Source: Telmatospirillum sp. J64-1 | GTDB taxonomy: Bacteria > Pseudomonadota > Alphaproteobacteria > Rhodospirillales > Magnetospirillaceae | Length of the DNA stretch: 64,000 bases | Reading direction: 5' to 3' | Assembly (NCBI RefSeq): GCF_006980715.1 | Contig: NZ_SBHN01000012.1 | Location: 1 to 64,000, forward strand | Shown here: one piece after another, positions 1-8,389 of the stretch | Layout of the letters: every line of letters begins with the position of its first letter | How positions within the stretch are numbered: position 1 is the stretch's first letter | Position numbers and translations under genes: made by a program | The notes under the pieces: model-generated | Databases searched by the model: none | Seen by the model: only the letters and a program-made list of their open reading frames with translations | What the model was told of the DNA's origin: nothing

Positions 1-107
1 CATGGCGAGGGGCCTACACCCGATCCCATCCCGAACTCGACCGTGAAAACCCTCAGCGCCGATGGTACTGCGTCTTAAGACGCGGGAGAGTAGGTCGCCG
101 CCAGGTC
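1..107 (+). rRNA. rrf: 5S ribosomal RNA, 3' portion (5' end outside window)
   Basis: The sequence carries the typical 5S core (ACACCCGATCCCATCCCGAA at about 16-35) and the 3' arm with GGGAGAGTAGGTCGCCGCCAGG near 84-105. About a dozen bases of the 5' end lie to the left of the window, so this is the end of an rRNA operon transcribed rightward. It is followed within 45 bases by a strong intrinsic terminator, as expected for the last gene of an rrn operon. Confidence 0.93.
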
Positions 108-149
108 TTCAAAACGCGCGCAAAAGAAAAACCTGTTCATCGTCATGCA

Positions 150-183
150 AACGCCGCTTCCCCCAAGGGAGGCGGCGTTTTTG
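150..183 (+). terminator. Intrinsic terminator of the rRNA operon
   Basis: AACGCCGC pairs with GCGGCGTT around a loop that holds a nested CCC/GGG pairing, and the stem runs into TTTTT. It lies just after the 5S rRNA and before the first repeat cluster, so it most likely ends rrn transcription. Confidence 0.8.
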
Positions 184-224
184 CGTTCGGGGCGGGGACA
201 AGACACCGAGGAAGGGGAGGGGGC

Positions 225-318
225 TCTCGTCGCTCCCGCGAAAGCGGGAGCCCATGTCGGGGCCGGAATCCGTGGCGGCATGGATTCCCGCTTGCGCGGG
301 AATGACGAGGAAAACAGG
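225..318. repeat. Dispersed palindromic repeat, family R1, copy 1
   Basis: Two outward palindromes, TCCCGCGAAAGCGGGA-type near 233-250 and ATTCCCGCTTGCGCGGGAAT near 283-303, are separated by a short spacer. Together they make an inverted-repeat element closed by CGTC/GACGAGG motifs. Related copies lie at about 8.2, 19.4, 34.8, 46.9/47.1 and 53.7 kb, with a half copy at 29.3 kb. It is non-coding. Confidence 0.85.
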
Positions 319-517
319 GGGCTTCTCCACAGTCTTTGTGTCTTGGTGGCCCCCATGCGCCATGAAGAAACAAATAAGGCACCAAGGGCACCAAGAAGCC
401 GGTTTCGGTTCCTATGGGTTTCCCCGCCAAGGACGAGGGGAAAGCCATGAGGTGCAGGAGGCGAGCCTCCTGCCGGGTGCAGGGCGGAGCCCTGCGTAAG
501 CCATACCCGCCGATTGC
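319..517. repeat. Gene-free stretch with small inverted repeats downstream of R1
   Basis: There are no plausible genes here. At about 331-402 there is an imperfect inverted repeat with arms of the type CTTTGTGTCTTGGTGG and GGCACCAAG, the latter occurring twice in tandem (GGCACCAAGGGCACCAAG). At about 449-500 two short GC-rich palindromes follow (GCAGGAGGCGAGCCTCCTGC and GCAGGGCGGAGCCCTGC). The second pair could act as an end signal for the leftward tctE-like gene. Confidence 0.55.
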
Positions 518-1936
518 TTACGCCGTCTCCTCCAGCGGGAAGGCGATGGAGACTCGCAGGCCGCCTTGGCCGGACTCTTCCAGGCGCAGTTCGGCCTGAT
601 GCAGATCGGCGATTTCCTTGACGATGGCGAGGCCCAGTCCGCAGCCTTCGCTGTTGCGATGATGGCCGCGGCGGAAGGGTTCGAGGACTTGGCCGCGCTG
701 GTCGGCGGGGATGCCGGGACCGTCGTCATCGACTTCGAGGACGGCGCGGTCTCCATCCCGGCGAACACGAACGGTGACGCAGGCGCCCGAACCGGCATAG
801 GCCTGGGCATTGTCGATCAGATTGCCCAGCATCTCCTCGACCAGCAGCGGATTGCAGCGGATGAGGAGCGGCTTGTTGCCGTTGTCCTGCTCGAAGCCCA
901 GGTCGATGCCCGCCTCGAGCGCGGGGAGGACGCGGTTGCGGGCGGTGTCGGCGGCCAGCCTCGCCAGATCGGTCGGTGCCATGCCGCCCGCCTGCATCAT
1001 CCCACTTTCCAGCCGGGCTAGGCTGAGAAGCTGGTTGGCGAGGCGGCTCGTGCGCAGGGTTCCCTCGTGCAGCCGTTTCAGGGCTTCGCGGGCCGCCTGG
1101 GGATCGGAATCCGCCAACCCCAGTTCGGCTTCCGTGCGCAAGGTGGCCAGGGGCGTGCGGAGCTGATGGGCGGCATCGGCGATGAAGCGCTGCATGCTGC
1201 GCATGCCGCTGTCGAGCCGGGCCAGCAGATGGTTCAGGGCTGCGACCAGGGCCCGCACTTCCTCGGGGACATTTCCTTCGACCGGGCGCAGATCGCGCAT
1301 GGTCCGGCGGCTCAGCGCCCCTTGCAGGCGGTTCAGCGGCGCCAAGCCTCGGCTGACGGCGATCCAGACGACGAGGCAGGCCAGGACGACGAGAATGCCC
1401 TGGCGCAGGGCGGACCGAAGGACCATCGCATCGGCGAGGGCGCTGCGTTCCCAGCGCGTCTGGGCGACCTGGACGGAGAAATTGCCGCTGCTGCGCCGGT
1501 CGGAGAAGAAGCCGCCGATGACGACGATGCGGACCCGCTCGTTGCGGTAGACGGCATCGTAATAGCTTGGCTCGCCCACGCGCAGAACCAGGTCGCGGGG
1601 AGGGGGAGGCAGGTCGGGGTAGCCGGTGACGAAGGAATCCTCCGGTCCCGCGACCCGGTAATAGACGCGGTCGTGGGAGGTGGAGGACAGGATTTCCAGG
1701 GCGACATAGGGCAGGTCCACCTCGACCTCGCCGTCATCGACCACCACGCGCTCGGTGATGGCCATGGCCGAGGCCAGCAGCAGGCGGTCGAAGACCTCGT
1801 CGGCGGTGGCGATTGCGGTGATGCGCGCTTCCAGCAGCATGATGGCGTTGCCGCCGATCAGCGGTACCAGCAGCCAGGCGAGGAGACGCCGGCGGATGGA
1901 CCAGCTGCGCATGCCCTTGATGACGCTGCCGCTCAT
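518..1936 (-). CDS. Sensor histidine kinase, TctE family
   Basis: This is the membrane sensor kinase of a two-component pair that probably controls tricarboxylate-type uptake. Its 472 residues comprise a membrane segment near 18-36, a periplasmic 2CSK-type sensor region to about 175, a second membrane segment near 180-194, HAMP, then HisKA with the phosphorylated His257 in the box AAHQLRTPLATL. The ATPase domain has the N box NLIDNA and G boxes DDDGPGIP and GLGLAIV. Its start codon overlaps the stop of the upstream response regulator by one base (TAATG), so the two are translationally coupled. Family membership is clear. The inducing ligand is inferred from the divergent tctCBA locus and is not shown directly. 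Confidence 0.9.
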   Translation of the reverse strand: MSGSVIKGMRSWSIRRRLLAWLLVPLIGGNAIMLLEARITAIATADEVFDRLLLASAMAITERVVVDDGEVEVDLPYVALEILSSTSHDRVYYRVAGPEDSFVTGYPDLPPPPRDLVLRVGEPSYYDAVYRNERVRIVVIGGFFSDRRSSGNFSVQVAQTRWERSALADAMVLRSALRQGILVVLACLVVWIAVSRGLAPLNRLQGALSRRTMRDLRPVEGNVPEEVRALVAALNHLLARLDSGMRSMQRFIADAAHQLRTPLATLRTEAELGLADSDPQAAREALKRLHEGTLRTSRLANQLLSLARLESGMMQAGGMAPTDLARLAADTARNRVLPALEAGIDLGFEQDNGNKPLLIRCNPLLVEEMLGNLIDNAQAYAGSGACVTVRVRRDGDRAVLEVDDDGPGIPADQRGQVLEPFRRGHHRNSEGCGLGLAIVKEIADLHQAELRLEESGQGGLRVSIAFPLEETA

Positions 1937-2628
1937 TATCCCTGCTCCTGCCCTTCGGCCGGCGCAGGTTCCAGCAGATAGCCCAGCCCCCGGATAGTGC
2001 GGATGTCGATATCGGTTTTCGACAATTTCTTGCGCAGCCGGGCGATGTAGAGCTCCACCGCATTCAGCCCGGCTTCATCGTCGAAGCTGAACAGATGTTC
2101 GGCGATGCTTTCCTTGGAGACCACGCGGCCGATATTGGCCAGCAGCACCTCCAGCGTTCCCAGTTCGCGCGGGCGCAGGAGCAGGGGCTCGCCGTCGATG
2201 GAGACGCTGCGCCGGGCGGTATCCAGGGCGAGGGACCGATAGCGGATCACCGCGCCGCCGCTGCCGCCGCGTCCCCGCCGCAACAGCGCCCGGACGCGGG
2301 CTTCCAATTCCCGAAGGTCGAAGGGTTTGGTCAGATAATCGTCCGCACCGTAATCCAGCCCGGCCACGCGCTGTTCCAGGCTGTCCCGCGCGGTGACCAC
2401 CAGCACGGGCACATCCGATCCACGGGCCCGCAGGGCTTTCAGGATGTCCATGCCGTCCATGCCGGGCAGGGACAGGTCGAGGATGACGAGATCGTATTTC
2501 TGGCCGCGCAGCAAGGCTTCCGCGTCATTGCCGTCATTGATCCAGTCCACGGCCTGTCCCAGCCGACGCAGGGCGCGCAATAACCCTTCGGCCAAATCGG
2601 GTTCGTCTTCGACAAGAAGTATCCTCAT
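1936..2628 (-). CDS. OmpR-type response regulator, TctD family
   Basis: This 230-residue DNA-binding response regulator begins at ATG 2628, giving MRILLVEDE. The frame is open further upstream, but the receiver-domain fold starts here. The receiver domain has acidic residues E7/D8, phospho-acceptor Asp51 in VILDLSLPG and Lys in DYLTKPF. The C-terminal winged helix includes RPRELGTLEVLL and ends with the usual TIRGLGYLL motif. It is cotranscribed with the kinase downstream of it. The divergent promoter region (2629-2777) separates it from a periplasmic binding protein gene, so regulation of that gene and of tctCBA is likely but inferred. Confidence 0.92.
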   Translation of the reverse strand: MRILLVEDEPDLAEGLLRALRRLGQAVDWINDGNDAEALLRGQKYDLVILDLSLPGMDGMDILKALRARGSDVPVLVVTARDSLEQRVAGLDYGADDYLTKPFDLRELEARVRALLRRGRGGSGGAVIRYRSLALDTARRSVSIDGEPLLLRPRELGTLEVLLANIGRVVSKESIAEHLFSFDDEAGLNAVELYIARLRKKLSKTDIDIRTIRGLGYLLEPAPAEGQEQG

Positions 2629-2777
2629 GCATTGAGTATACGTGCACGAAGATGGGGGAGCCATGCTGTCGAAAGGCGCAGCGCCCTGACAGGAATATGA
2701 CAGGAAAGCCCCCCTATGCTCAGGGCAAACGAGGCCAGTCAAAAAGGCCCGTCAATGGGAAACGAACAGGAAGATTG

Positions 2778-3875
2778 ATGGCCGGCAAAGGGTTACGGCT
2801 GTATTGCGCTTGCATTGCCGCATTCATGGTGCTGGTGTCGCCCGTTTCCGCCTCGGTGACGGTGTTCCCGGCGCCCGCGGCCATGGGGGAAGCGCCCATG
2901 CCGGAGCGCCGCCTGACCATCTATTCCAATGCAGATCTGTCGGCAATCGAGCCTGTCATCACGGCTTTCCAGCGCTACTATCCCGGTATCACCATCACCT
3001 ATCTGAACCAGAACGCCACCGAGCTTTATGAACGCTTCCTGAGCGAACTGGAGGAAGACGCCCCGGGGCCGGACCTGATGATGAGTTCGGCCATGGACCT
3101 GCAGGCCAAGCTGGTCAATGACGGCTATGCGCGCCGGGTGACGCTGCCGGTGGCGCAGGATCTGCCGAACTGGGCGGTATGGCGTAACGAGGCTTTCGGG
3201 ATCACCCTCGAACCTGCGGTGATCGTCTACAACAAGGCGCTGCTGGACGATTCGGAAGTGCCGCGCAGCCGCCACGACCTGGCTGAACTGCTGCGCCGCG
3301 ACCCCAACCGCTTCTTCGGCAAGGTCGCCACCTACGATCCGGAGCGCAGCGGGCTGGGTTTCCTGTTCGCGACCCAGGATGCGGAACGCAGCGAGGTCAT
3401 CTGGGAACTGGCCCGCGCCATGGGCGGGGCCGGCGTGACGCTTTATACCAACACCTCGGCGATCCTGGACCGGATCAGCGACGGCCGCAGCCTGATCGGC
3501 TACAACCTGCTGGGCGCCTATGCCCGCCAGCGGGCCTTGGAGGACCCGGCCTTGGGGGTCGTCCTGCCTGAGGATTACACCCTTTTCCTGTCGCGCATCG
3601 CCTTCATTCCCGCCCGCGCCGCCAATGCCGCCGATGCCGAGCTGATGCTGAACTTCCTGCTCTCGGTCAAGGGGCAGAAGATCATCGAGAGCGAGACGGG
3701 CCTGGCGGCGATGCATCCTGCCGTGATCGAGGCGGGGGCGGGCTGGGGCGAGGCTGCCGAGGGCGCGCAGCACCATCTGTCGATCCGGATCGGGCCGGGC
3801 CTGATGGTCTATCTGGATCAGGCCAAGCGGCGGCGTTTCCTTAACCGCTGGAATGCCGCCCTGGGGGGACGCTGA
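2778..3875 (+). CDS. Periplasmic substrate-binding protein (ABC iron/PgtC-like), orphan
   Basis: This secreted solute-binding protein of 365 residues starts at ATG 2778, preceded by AGGAAG. The signal peptide (GLRLYCACIAAFMVLVS...VSA) is followed by the binding-protein fold RLTIYSNADLSAIEPVI, typical of the Fe3+/PgtC-type cluster. No ABC permease or ATPase gene is adjacent. It is divergent from a TctDE-type sensor pair and its stop codon directly abuts the start of the AbrB-like gene. Phosphoglycerate regulator PgtC of enterobacteria is a precedent for such a protein acting as the periplasmic sensor of a kinase. That role here is inference. The ligand is unknown. Confidence 0.8.
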   Translation: MAGKGLRLYCACIAAFMVLVSPVSASVTVFPAPAAMGEAPMPERRLTIYSNADLSAIEPVITAFQRYYPGITITYLNQNATELYERFLSELEEDAPGPDLMMSSAMDLQAKLVNDGYARRVTLPVAQDLPNWAVWRNEAFGITLEPAVIVYNKALLDDSEVPRSRHDLAELLRRDPNRFFGKVATYDPERSGLGFLFATQDAERSEVIWELARAMGGAGVTLYTNTSAILDRISDGRSLIGYNLLGAYARQRALEDPALGVVLPEDYTLFLSRIAFIPARAANAADAELMLNFLLSVKGQKIIESETGLAAMHPAVIEAGAGWGEAAEGAQHHLSIRIGPGLMVYLDQAKRRRFLNRWNAALGGR

Positions 3876-4979
3876 ATGCCCCTCGTCCTGTCCAATTCCC
3901 TCCGGCTCATGTTGTCGCTGGCGCTCGGCCTGGCCGGAGGCTGGGTGGCCTATCAGCTGCATCTGCCGCTGCCCTGGCTGCTGGGCGCCCTGGCCGTCAC
4001 CATGCTGCCGAGCATGGCGGGGGTGAAGCTGCGGGGGCCGAAGCGCCTGCGTTCGGGCGTGCTGGCGGTGATCGGCCTGTTCCTGGGCGGCGGATTCACT
4101 CCCGAGATCATCGATCAGTTGGGCCTGTGGTTGGTCAGCCTGGGCGGCATGCTGGCGGCGACGGTCGTGATGGGGGCCTTCGGCGTCTGGTACAGCCACA
4201 GGATCGCCGGCTTCGATCGCGCCACGGCCTGGGCCGCCGGTCTGCCCGGCGGCTTGAGCGCCATGACCGTGCTGGCGCCCTCGCTGGGCGCCGATGTGCG
4301 GCTGGTGGCGCTGACCCACGGCATGCGCCTGGTGACGGTGCTGGTCGGCGTGCCCTTGGCCGTCGATCTGGTGCTGGGCATCGATCTGGCCGAAGGCAAC
4401 CTGCCCGAACCCTGGGCGGCGAGCCCCGAGACCGGGCTGACGCTGGTGGAGATGGCCTTCTTCGCGGGGTGTCTGGTGCTGGGCGTTCCGCTGGCGCGGC
4501 TGCTGCGCTTTCCCACCCCCTCCTTCACCGGTCCGATGGCGCTGAGTGCCGTGCTGCATATCACCGGCACGCTCCATGCCATGCCGCCCTCGTGGCTGCT
4601 GGTCATCGCGCAGGTGGTCATCGGCGTATCGGTCGGGGTGGGTTTCAAGGGTTTCCCCTTCTTGCGCCTGGTGCGCACGCTGATTACCGCAGCGGGGCAA
4701 TCGGTCGGATTCCTGGTGATCGGCATCGCCAGCGCTGTGCTGATGCATGAGGTCACCGGCCTGCCCCTGGCGCCGATGATGCTGGCCTATGTGCCGGGCG
4801 GCGCGGCGGAAATGGGCATCGTCGCCCTGGCGCTGGGCCTCGATCCGGCCTTCGTGGCCGTCCACCACCTCTCGAGGCTGGTGATCATCCTGATGTGCAT
4901 GCCGCTGCTCATCCAGTGGCTGCTCAAACCCAGGCCGGGGAAGGAAAAGAACGCCCTTCCCCCTATGGGACAGCCCTGA
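3876..4979 (+). CDS. AbrB family membrane protein
   Basis: This 367-residue polytopic inner-membrane protein has about ten hydrophobic segments arranged as two related halves. Each half carries the family's glycine/proline-rich signature (LPWLLGALAV near 30-39 and LAPMMLAYVPGGAAEMG near 290-306). The family is often annotated as AbrB or putative ammonia monooxygenase regulator, but is better regarded as a transporter of unknown substrate. It starts at the base after the preceding stop codon, so the two genes form one operon. It lies directly upstream of tctCBA, a common arrangement for this family, which suggests a linked organic-acid role. Confidence 0.82.
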   Translation: MPLVLSNSLRLMLSLALGLAGGWVAYQLHLPLPWLLGALAVTMLPSMAGVKLRGPKRLRSGVLAVIGLFLGGGFTPEIIDQLGLWLVSLGGMLAATVVMGAFGVWYSHRIAGFDRATAWAAGLPGGLSAMTVLAPSLGADVRLVALTHGMRLVTVLVGVPLAVDLVLGIDLAEGNLPEPWAASPETGLTLVEMAFFAGCLVLGVPLARLLRFPTPSFTGPMALSAVLHITGTLHAMPPSWLLVIAQVVIGVSVGVGFKGFPFLRLVRTLITAAGQSVGFLVIGIASAVLMHEVTGLPLAPMMLAYVPGGAAEMGIVALALGLDPAFVAVHHLSRLVIILMCMPLLIQWLLKPRPGKEKNALPPMGQP

Positions 4980-5050
4980 CGGGCCGCCCGGAGCCCCCCT
5001 GGCGACAGGGGTAGCGTTCAAGAAGACGTCTCTAATATCTGGAGGAGAAT

Positions 5051-6034
5051 ATGGGAATTGCATTTCGCGGGATTCTGAAGGCCTCGCTGCTGTCCCTTCT
5101 GATCGCCGCTCCGGCCGCCGCTCAGGCCGACTGGCAGCCGACCCGCCCGGTCGAATACATCGCCCCCGCCAATCCCGGCGGCGGCTGGGATACCCTGGTG
5201 CGGAGCACCGCCCGGGTGATCCAGGAAGAGAAACTGGCGCCGGTGAACTTCGCCGCCATCAACATCCCCGGCGGCGGCGGTGCCATCGCCTGGGCGCAGA
5301 TCGCCGCCGACCGCGGCAACCCGCACAAGCTGTTCGCCGCCAGCCCGCCGCTCATCCTGATCCCGCTGTCGGGCCGGTCGCGCGTCACCCATCAGGACTT
5401 CACGCCCATCGCGCGCCTGATCACCGACTACTCGATCATCCTGGTGACGAAGGATTCCCCCTTCCAGACGGTGAACGATCTGTTCGATGCCATGCGCGAT
5501 GATCCGACCATCAGCATCGGCGGCGGCTCGGCCCCGGGCTCGATGGACCATATCTCCATCGCTTCGGCGGCGTCGGCGGCTGGCCTGCAGCCGAACCAGA
5601 TCAATTACATCGCCTTCTCGGGCGGCGGCGAAGCCATGGTCAGCCTGCTGGGCGGCCATGTCCGTGCCGTGATCACCGGTGCCGGCGAATCCCAGGCCCA
5701 GTTGGCCGGTGGCGAACTGCGCGCCCTGGCCGTGTCCTCGCCCGAACGCATGGCGATCCTGCCCGACGTGCCCACTTTCCGCGAGCAGGGCATCGACTAC
5801 ACCTTCGACATCTGGCGCGGCATCATGGGCACTCCCGACATGCCTGCCGAAGCCGTGGCCTATTACCAGGACATGTACGCCCGCATGATGGAAAGCGAGA
5901 GCTGGGCCAAGACCCGCGACCAGCTGGGCTGGATCGACGCCTACCAGAACAGCGAGGATTTCGCCCGCTTCCTCGACGAGCAGCAGGCCCAGTTCCGTGC
6001 GGTCCTGGGCGAGCTCGGCATGCTGCAGAACTAA
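5051..6034 (+). CDS. tctC: Tripartite tricarboxylate transporter substrate-binding protein TctC
   Basis: This periplasmic binding component of a TTT-type secondary uptake system has 327 residues. A signal peptide ends near AAPAAAQA and is followed by the family signature RPVEYIAPANPGGGWD. Later conserved elements include FSGGGEAMVSLLGGHV and the C-terminal RFLDEQQAQFR. The ribosome site GGAGGAG lies seven bases before ATG. TctB and TctA follow at once, making a complete three-component transporter, in the order C-B-A, for citrate-like or other carboxylates. The exact substrate cannot be read from sequence. Confidence 0.93.
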   Translation: MGIAFRGILKASLLSLLIAAPAAAQADWQPTRPVEYIAPANPGGGWDTLVRSTARVIQEEKLAPVNFAAINIPGGGGAIAWAQIAADRGNPHKLFAASPPLILIPLSGRSRVTHQDFTPIARLITDYSIILVTKDSPFQTVNDLFDAMRDDPTISIGGGSAPGSMDHISIASAASAAGLQPNQINYIAFSGGGEAMVSLLGGHVRAVITGAGESQAQLAGGELRALAVSSPERMAILPDVPTFREQGIDYTFDIWRGIMGTPDMPAEAVAYYQDMYARMMESESWAKTRDQLGWIDAYQNSEDFARFLDEQQAQFRAVLGELGMLQN

Positions 6035-6115
6035 CCACAGCATCCGTTCATCCGATTCCTGGCCGCCGGCATGTCCGGCGGCCAGACGATTACGTATCCG
6101 CCGGGGAGCCCAGTC

Positions 6116-6595
6116 ATGGGACGAATCAGCAGCAACCAGATCATCGCCCTCATCATGGCCGCATTCAGCGTCGCCTATCTGATCGGGGCCTATAACATTC
6201 CCGCATTCCCGATCCCGCGCCCCATCGATTCAGACCTCATCCCGAAGGTCCTCGGCTTCTCCATGCTCGTCCTGTCGGTGATCCTGTTCTTCCAGCGCGA
6301 CAAGGGCGAGGAGCGGGATGCCGCGGCCCAGGATACGGAAGAGACCGCGCGGCACCGCCGGCGCGTGATCGAGGTCCTGGTGACCATCGTTGCCGTGGGA
6401 GTCTATGCCGCCGTGCTGCGGTCGGCGGGCTTCGTCCTCGCCTCGGCCCTGCTGGTGGGCGGCTTGGCTTGGTTCTACGGCTTCCGGCGCATTTTCTGGA
6501 ATATCGGCGTGTCGATCGGGGTGCCGCTGGCCCTCTATCTGATCATGACCAGGGGCATGGATATCTTCCTGCCGCCCGGTATCCTGCCGATCTAA
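6116..6595 (+). CDS. tctB: Tripartite tricarboxylate transporter small membrane subunit TctB
   Basis: This is the small integral membrane subunit that pairs with TctA. It has 159 residues starting at ATG 6116 after GGGGAG. There are four hydrophobic segments: near 8-28 (IIALIMAAFSVAYLIGAYNI), near 40-58, around 85-120 and at the C-terminus. A charged cytoplasmic loop rich in D/E/R (residues 60-80) links segments two and three. An upstream start at 6071 is possible but lacks family similarity. It lies between tctC and tctA in one operon. Confidence 0.9.
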   Translation: MGRISSNQIIALIMAAFSVAYLIGAYNIPAFPIPRPIDSDLIPKVLGFSMLVLSVILFFQRDKGEERDAAAQDTEETARHRRRVIEVLVTIVAVGVYAAVLRSAGFVLASALLVGGLAWFYGFRRIFWNIGVSIGVPLALYLIMTRGMDIFLPPGILPI

Positions 6596-6614
6596 GCCGC
6601 CGAGGACCACGATC

Positions 6615-8123
6615 ATGGAAGCTTTCGACAGCCTTATCTACGGCTTCGGCATCGCGCTGCAGCCGGGCAATATCATGTATGTGTTCATCGGCGTGCTGGC
6701 CGGAACGATCATCGGCATGCTGCCGGGCTTGGGGCCGATCAGCGCCCTGGCCCTGATGATTCCGATCACCTTCAGCATGGACCCGGCCTCGGGCCTGATC
6801 CTGATGGCGGGGGTCTATTACGGCGCCATCTTCGGCGGCTCCACCTCGTCGATCCTGCTCAATGCACCGGGCGTGGCGGGGACGGTGGCGACCTCGTTCG
6901 ACGGCTATCCGCTGGCCCGCCAGGGCAAGGCGGGCAAGGCGCTGGCCTTGGCGGCCTATGCCTCCTTCATCGGCGGGACGGTCAGCGTGATCGGCCTGAT
7001 GCTGATCGCGCCCTCCCTGGCCTCGGTCGCCGTCAGCTTCGGTCCGGCGGAATATTTCGCCCTGATGGTGCTGGGCCTGACCGCCGTGGTCAGCCTTTCC
7101 GACAAATCCCTGGTCAAGGGGCTGATGGCCGCCGTGCTGGGGGTGATGATCTCGATCGTCGGCCTCGATCGCCAGACCGGCACCGAGCGCTATACCCTCG
7201 ACATGCTGGAACTGGTCCAGGGTATCGACTTCCTGGTGGTGGCCTTGGGCATCTTCGCCCTGGGCGAGGTCTTCGCCATGCTGCTGGCCGGAGACAACGG
7301 CAGCCATCAGCGCCAGAAGATCGGCTCGCTCAAGCTCTCGCGCAGCGAGGCCAAGGAGATCGCCGGTCCCGTGACACGCGGCTCGGTCCTGGGGTTCTTC
7401 GTCGGCGTGCTGCCCGGGGCGGGGGCGACCATCGCGTCCTTCCTGGCCTATGGCATGGAAAAGCGTATCGCCCGTGACGGCGACAGCTTCGGCAAGGGCA
7501 ACCCCAAGGGCGTCGCGGCGCCGGAATCGGCCAATAATGCCGCCTGTGGCGGTTCCTTCGTGCCGCTGCTGACGCTGGGCGTGCCCGGTTCGGGCAGTAC
7601 GGCGGTGCTGCTGGGCGCGCTGCTGGTGATGGGCGTGACGCCCGGCCCGCTGATGCTGGAACAGCGCCCGGACGTGTTCTGGGGCGTGATTGCCAGCATG
7701 TATGTCGGCAACATCTTCCTGCTGCTGCTGAACCTGCCGCTGATCCCGCTCATGGCGCGCATTCTGGAGATCCCGCGCCCGCTGCTGCTGTCGCTGATCG
7801 TGCTGTTCTGCATGATCGGGGTCTATGGCCTGAAATTCAGCAGCTTCGACCTTTACCTGCTGCTGATCTTCGGCATCCTGGGCCTGCTGATGAAGCTGTA
7901 CGGATTCCCGTCGGCTCCGCTGATCCTGGCGCTGATCCTGGGCGACCTGATGGAAGAGAACATGCGCCGCGCCTTGCAGATATCGAACGGCGACTGGATG
8001 ACCTTCGTCAACAAGCCGATTTCGCTGACCCTGCTGATCATCGCCTTCCTGTCTCTGTTCCTGCCGATGATCATCAAGCCGATCCGCAGGAGGTTCGCAG
8101 GCAAACGCCAGCAACCTGCCTGA
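6615..8123 (+). CDS. tctA: Tripartite tricarboxylate transporter large permease TctA
   Basis: This is the large permease subunit of the TTT transporter, with 502 residues and about twelve membrane segments. The two internally repeated family motifs are visible: GMLPGLGPISALALMIP near residue 35 and GVLPGAGATIASFLAYGMEK near residue 265. The ANNAACGGSFVPLLTLG segment follows the second motif, and the protein ends in a basic tail. The pair of terminator-like hairpins after the stop marks the end of the tct operon. Confidence 0.95.
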   Translation: MEAFDSLIYGFGIALQPGNIMYVFIGVLAGTIIGMLPGLGPISALALMIPITFSMDPASGLILMAGVYYGAIFGGSTSSILLNAPGVAGTVATSFDGYPLARQGKAGKALALAAYASFIGGTVSVIGLMLIAPSLASVAVSFGPAEYFALMVLGLTAVVSLSDKSLVKGLMAAVLGVMISIVGLDRQTGTERYTLDMLELVQGIDFLVVALGIFALGEVFAMLLAGDNGSHQRQKIGSLKLSRSEAKEIAGPVTRGSVLGFFVGVLPGAGATIASFLAYGMEKRIARDGDSFGKGNPKGVAAPESANNAACGGSFVPLLTLGVPGSGSTAVLLGALLVMGVTPGPLMLEQRPDVFWGVIASMYVGNIFLLLLNLPLIPLMARILEIPRPLLLSLIVLFCMIGVYGLKFSSFDLYLLLIFGILGLLMKLYGFPSAPLILALILGDLMEENMRRALQISNGDWMTFVNKPISLTLLIIAFLSLFLPMIIKPIRRRFAGKRQQPA

Positions 8124-8128
8124 GAAGA

Positions 8129-8153
8129 AAGGCCGCCCGGAAAGGGCGGCCTT
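8129..8153 (+). terminator. Intrinsic terminator after tctA (first copy)
   Basis: AAGGCCGCCC GGAAA GGGCGGCCTT is a perfect 10-bp stem followed by T residues, six bases after the tctA stop. An identical hairpin recurs at 8321-8345, beyond an intervening repeat. Confidence 0.85.
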
Positions 8154-8154
8154 T

Positions 8155-8318
8155 AGCTGCTGACAAGGTCGATAGCGACTGCAATGGATCGTCACCCCCG
8201 CGAAAGCGGGGGTCCATGTTGGGGCTCATGGAGATTTAAGCCGTCAGATACGGGTGCTTGCGGTTCCGTGGACTCCCGCTTTCGCGGGAGTGACGAGAAA
8301 AAGGGTGTGTTGGCAGTC
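8155..8318. repeat. Dispersed palindromic repeat, family R1, copy 2
   Basis: Inner palindromes CCCCCGCGAAAGCGGGGG (about 8195-8212) and ACTCCCGCTTTCGCGGGAGT (about 8272-8291) flank a roughly 60-bp spacer. The outer ends GCTGCTGACAA and TTGGCAGTC form an imperfect terminal inverted repeat. The element sits between two copies of the tctA terminator. Confidence 0.8.
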
Positions 8319-8320
8319 TG

Positions 8321-8350
8321 AAGGCCGCCCGGAAAGGGCGGCCTTGTCTT
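8321..8350. terminator. Second copy of the tctA-type terminator hairpin
   Basis: AAGGCCGCCCGGAAAGGGCGGCCTT is identical to 8129-8153 and followed by GTCTTTT. As it is palindromic it could also terminate the leftward DUF1289 gene, whose stop lies 40 bases to the right. Confidence 0.75.
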
Positions 8351-8389
8351 TTGCGGGGATCGCGCCCGCTGCGGATGATGGCGTGCGGG

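Noticed and set aside
3876-4979. Ammonia monooxygenase as function of the AbrB-like gene
   Set aside because: That name is a legacy annotation; the protein is polytopic with transporter-like duplication and no AmoA features.
2793-5063. 756-codon open frame on the minus strand opposite the binding protein and AbrB genes
   Set aside because: It is a shadow of two clear genes in high-GC DNA; its translation is Gln/His/Arg/Gly-rich with no known fold.
6543-8195. 550-codon open frame on the minus strand opposite tctA
   Set aside because: Its composition (runs of Q, H, D, R) is that of an antisense shadow, and tctA is unambiguous.
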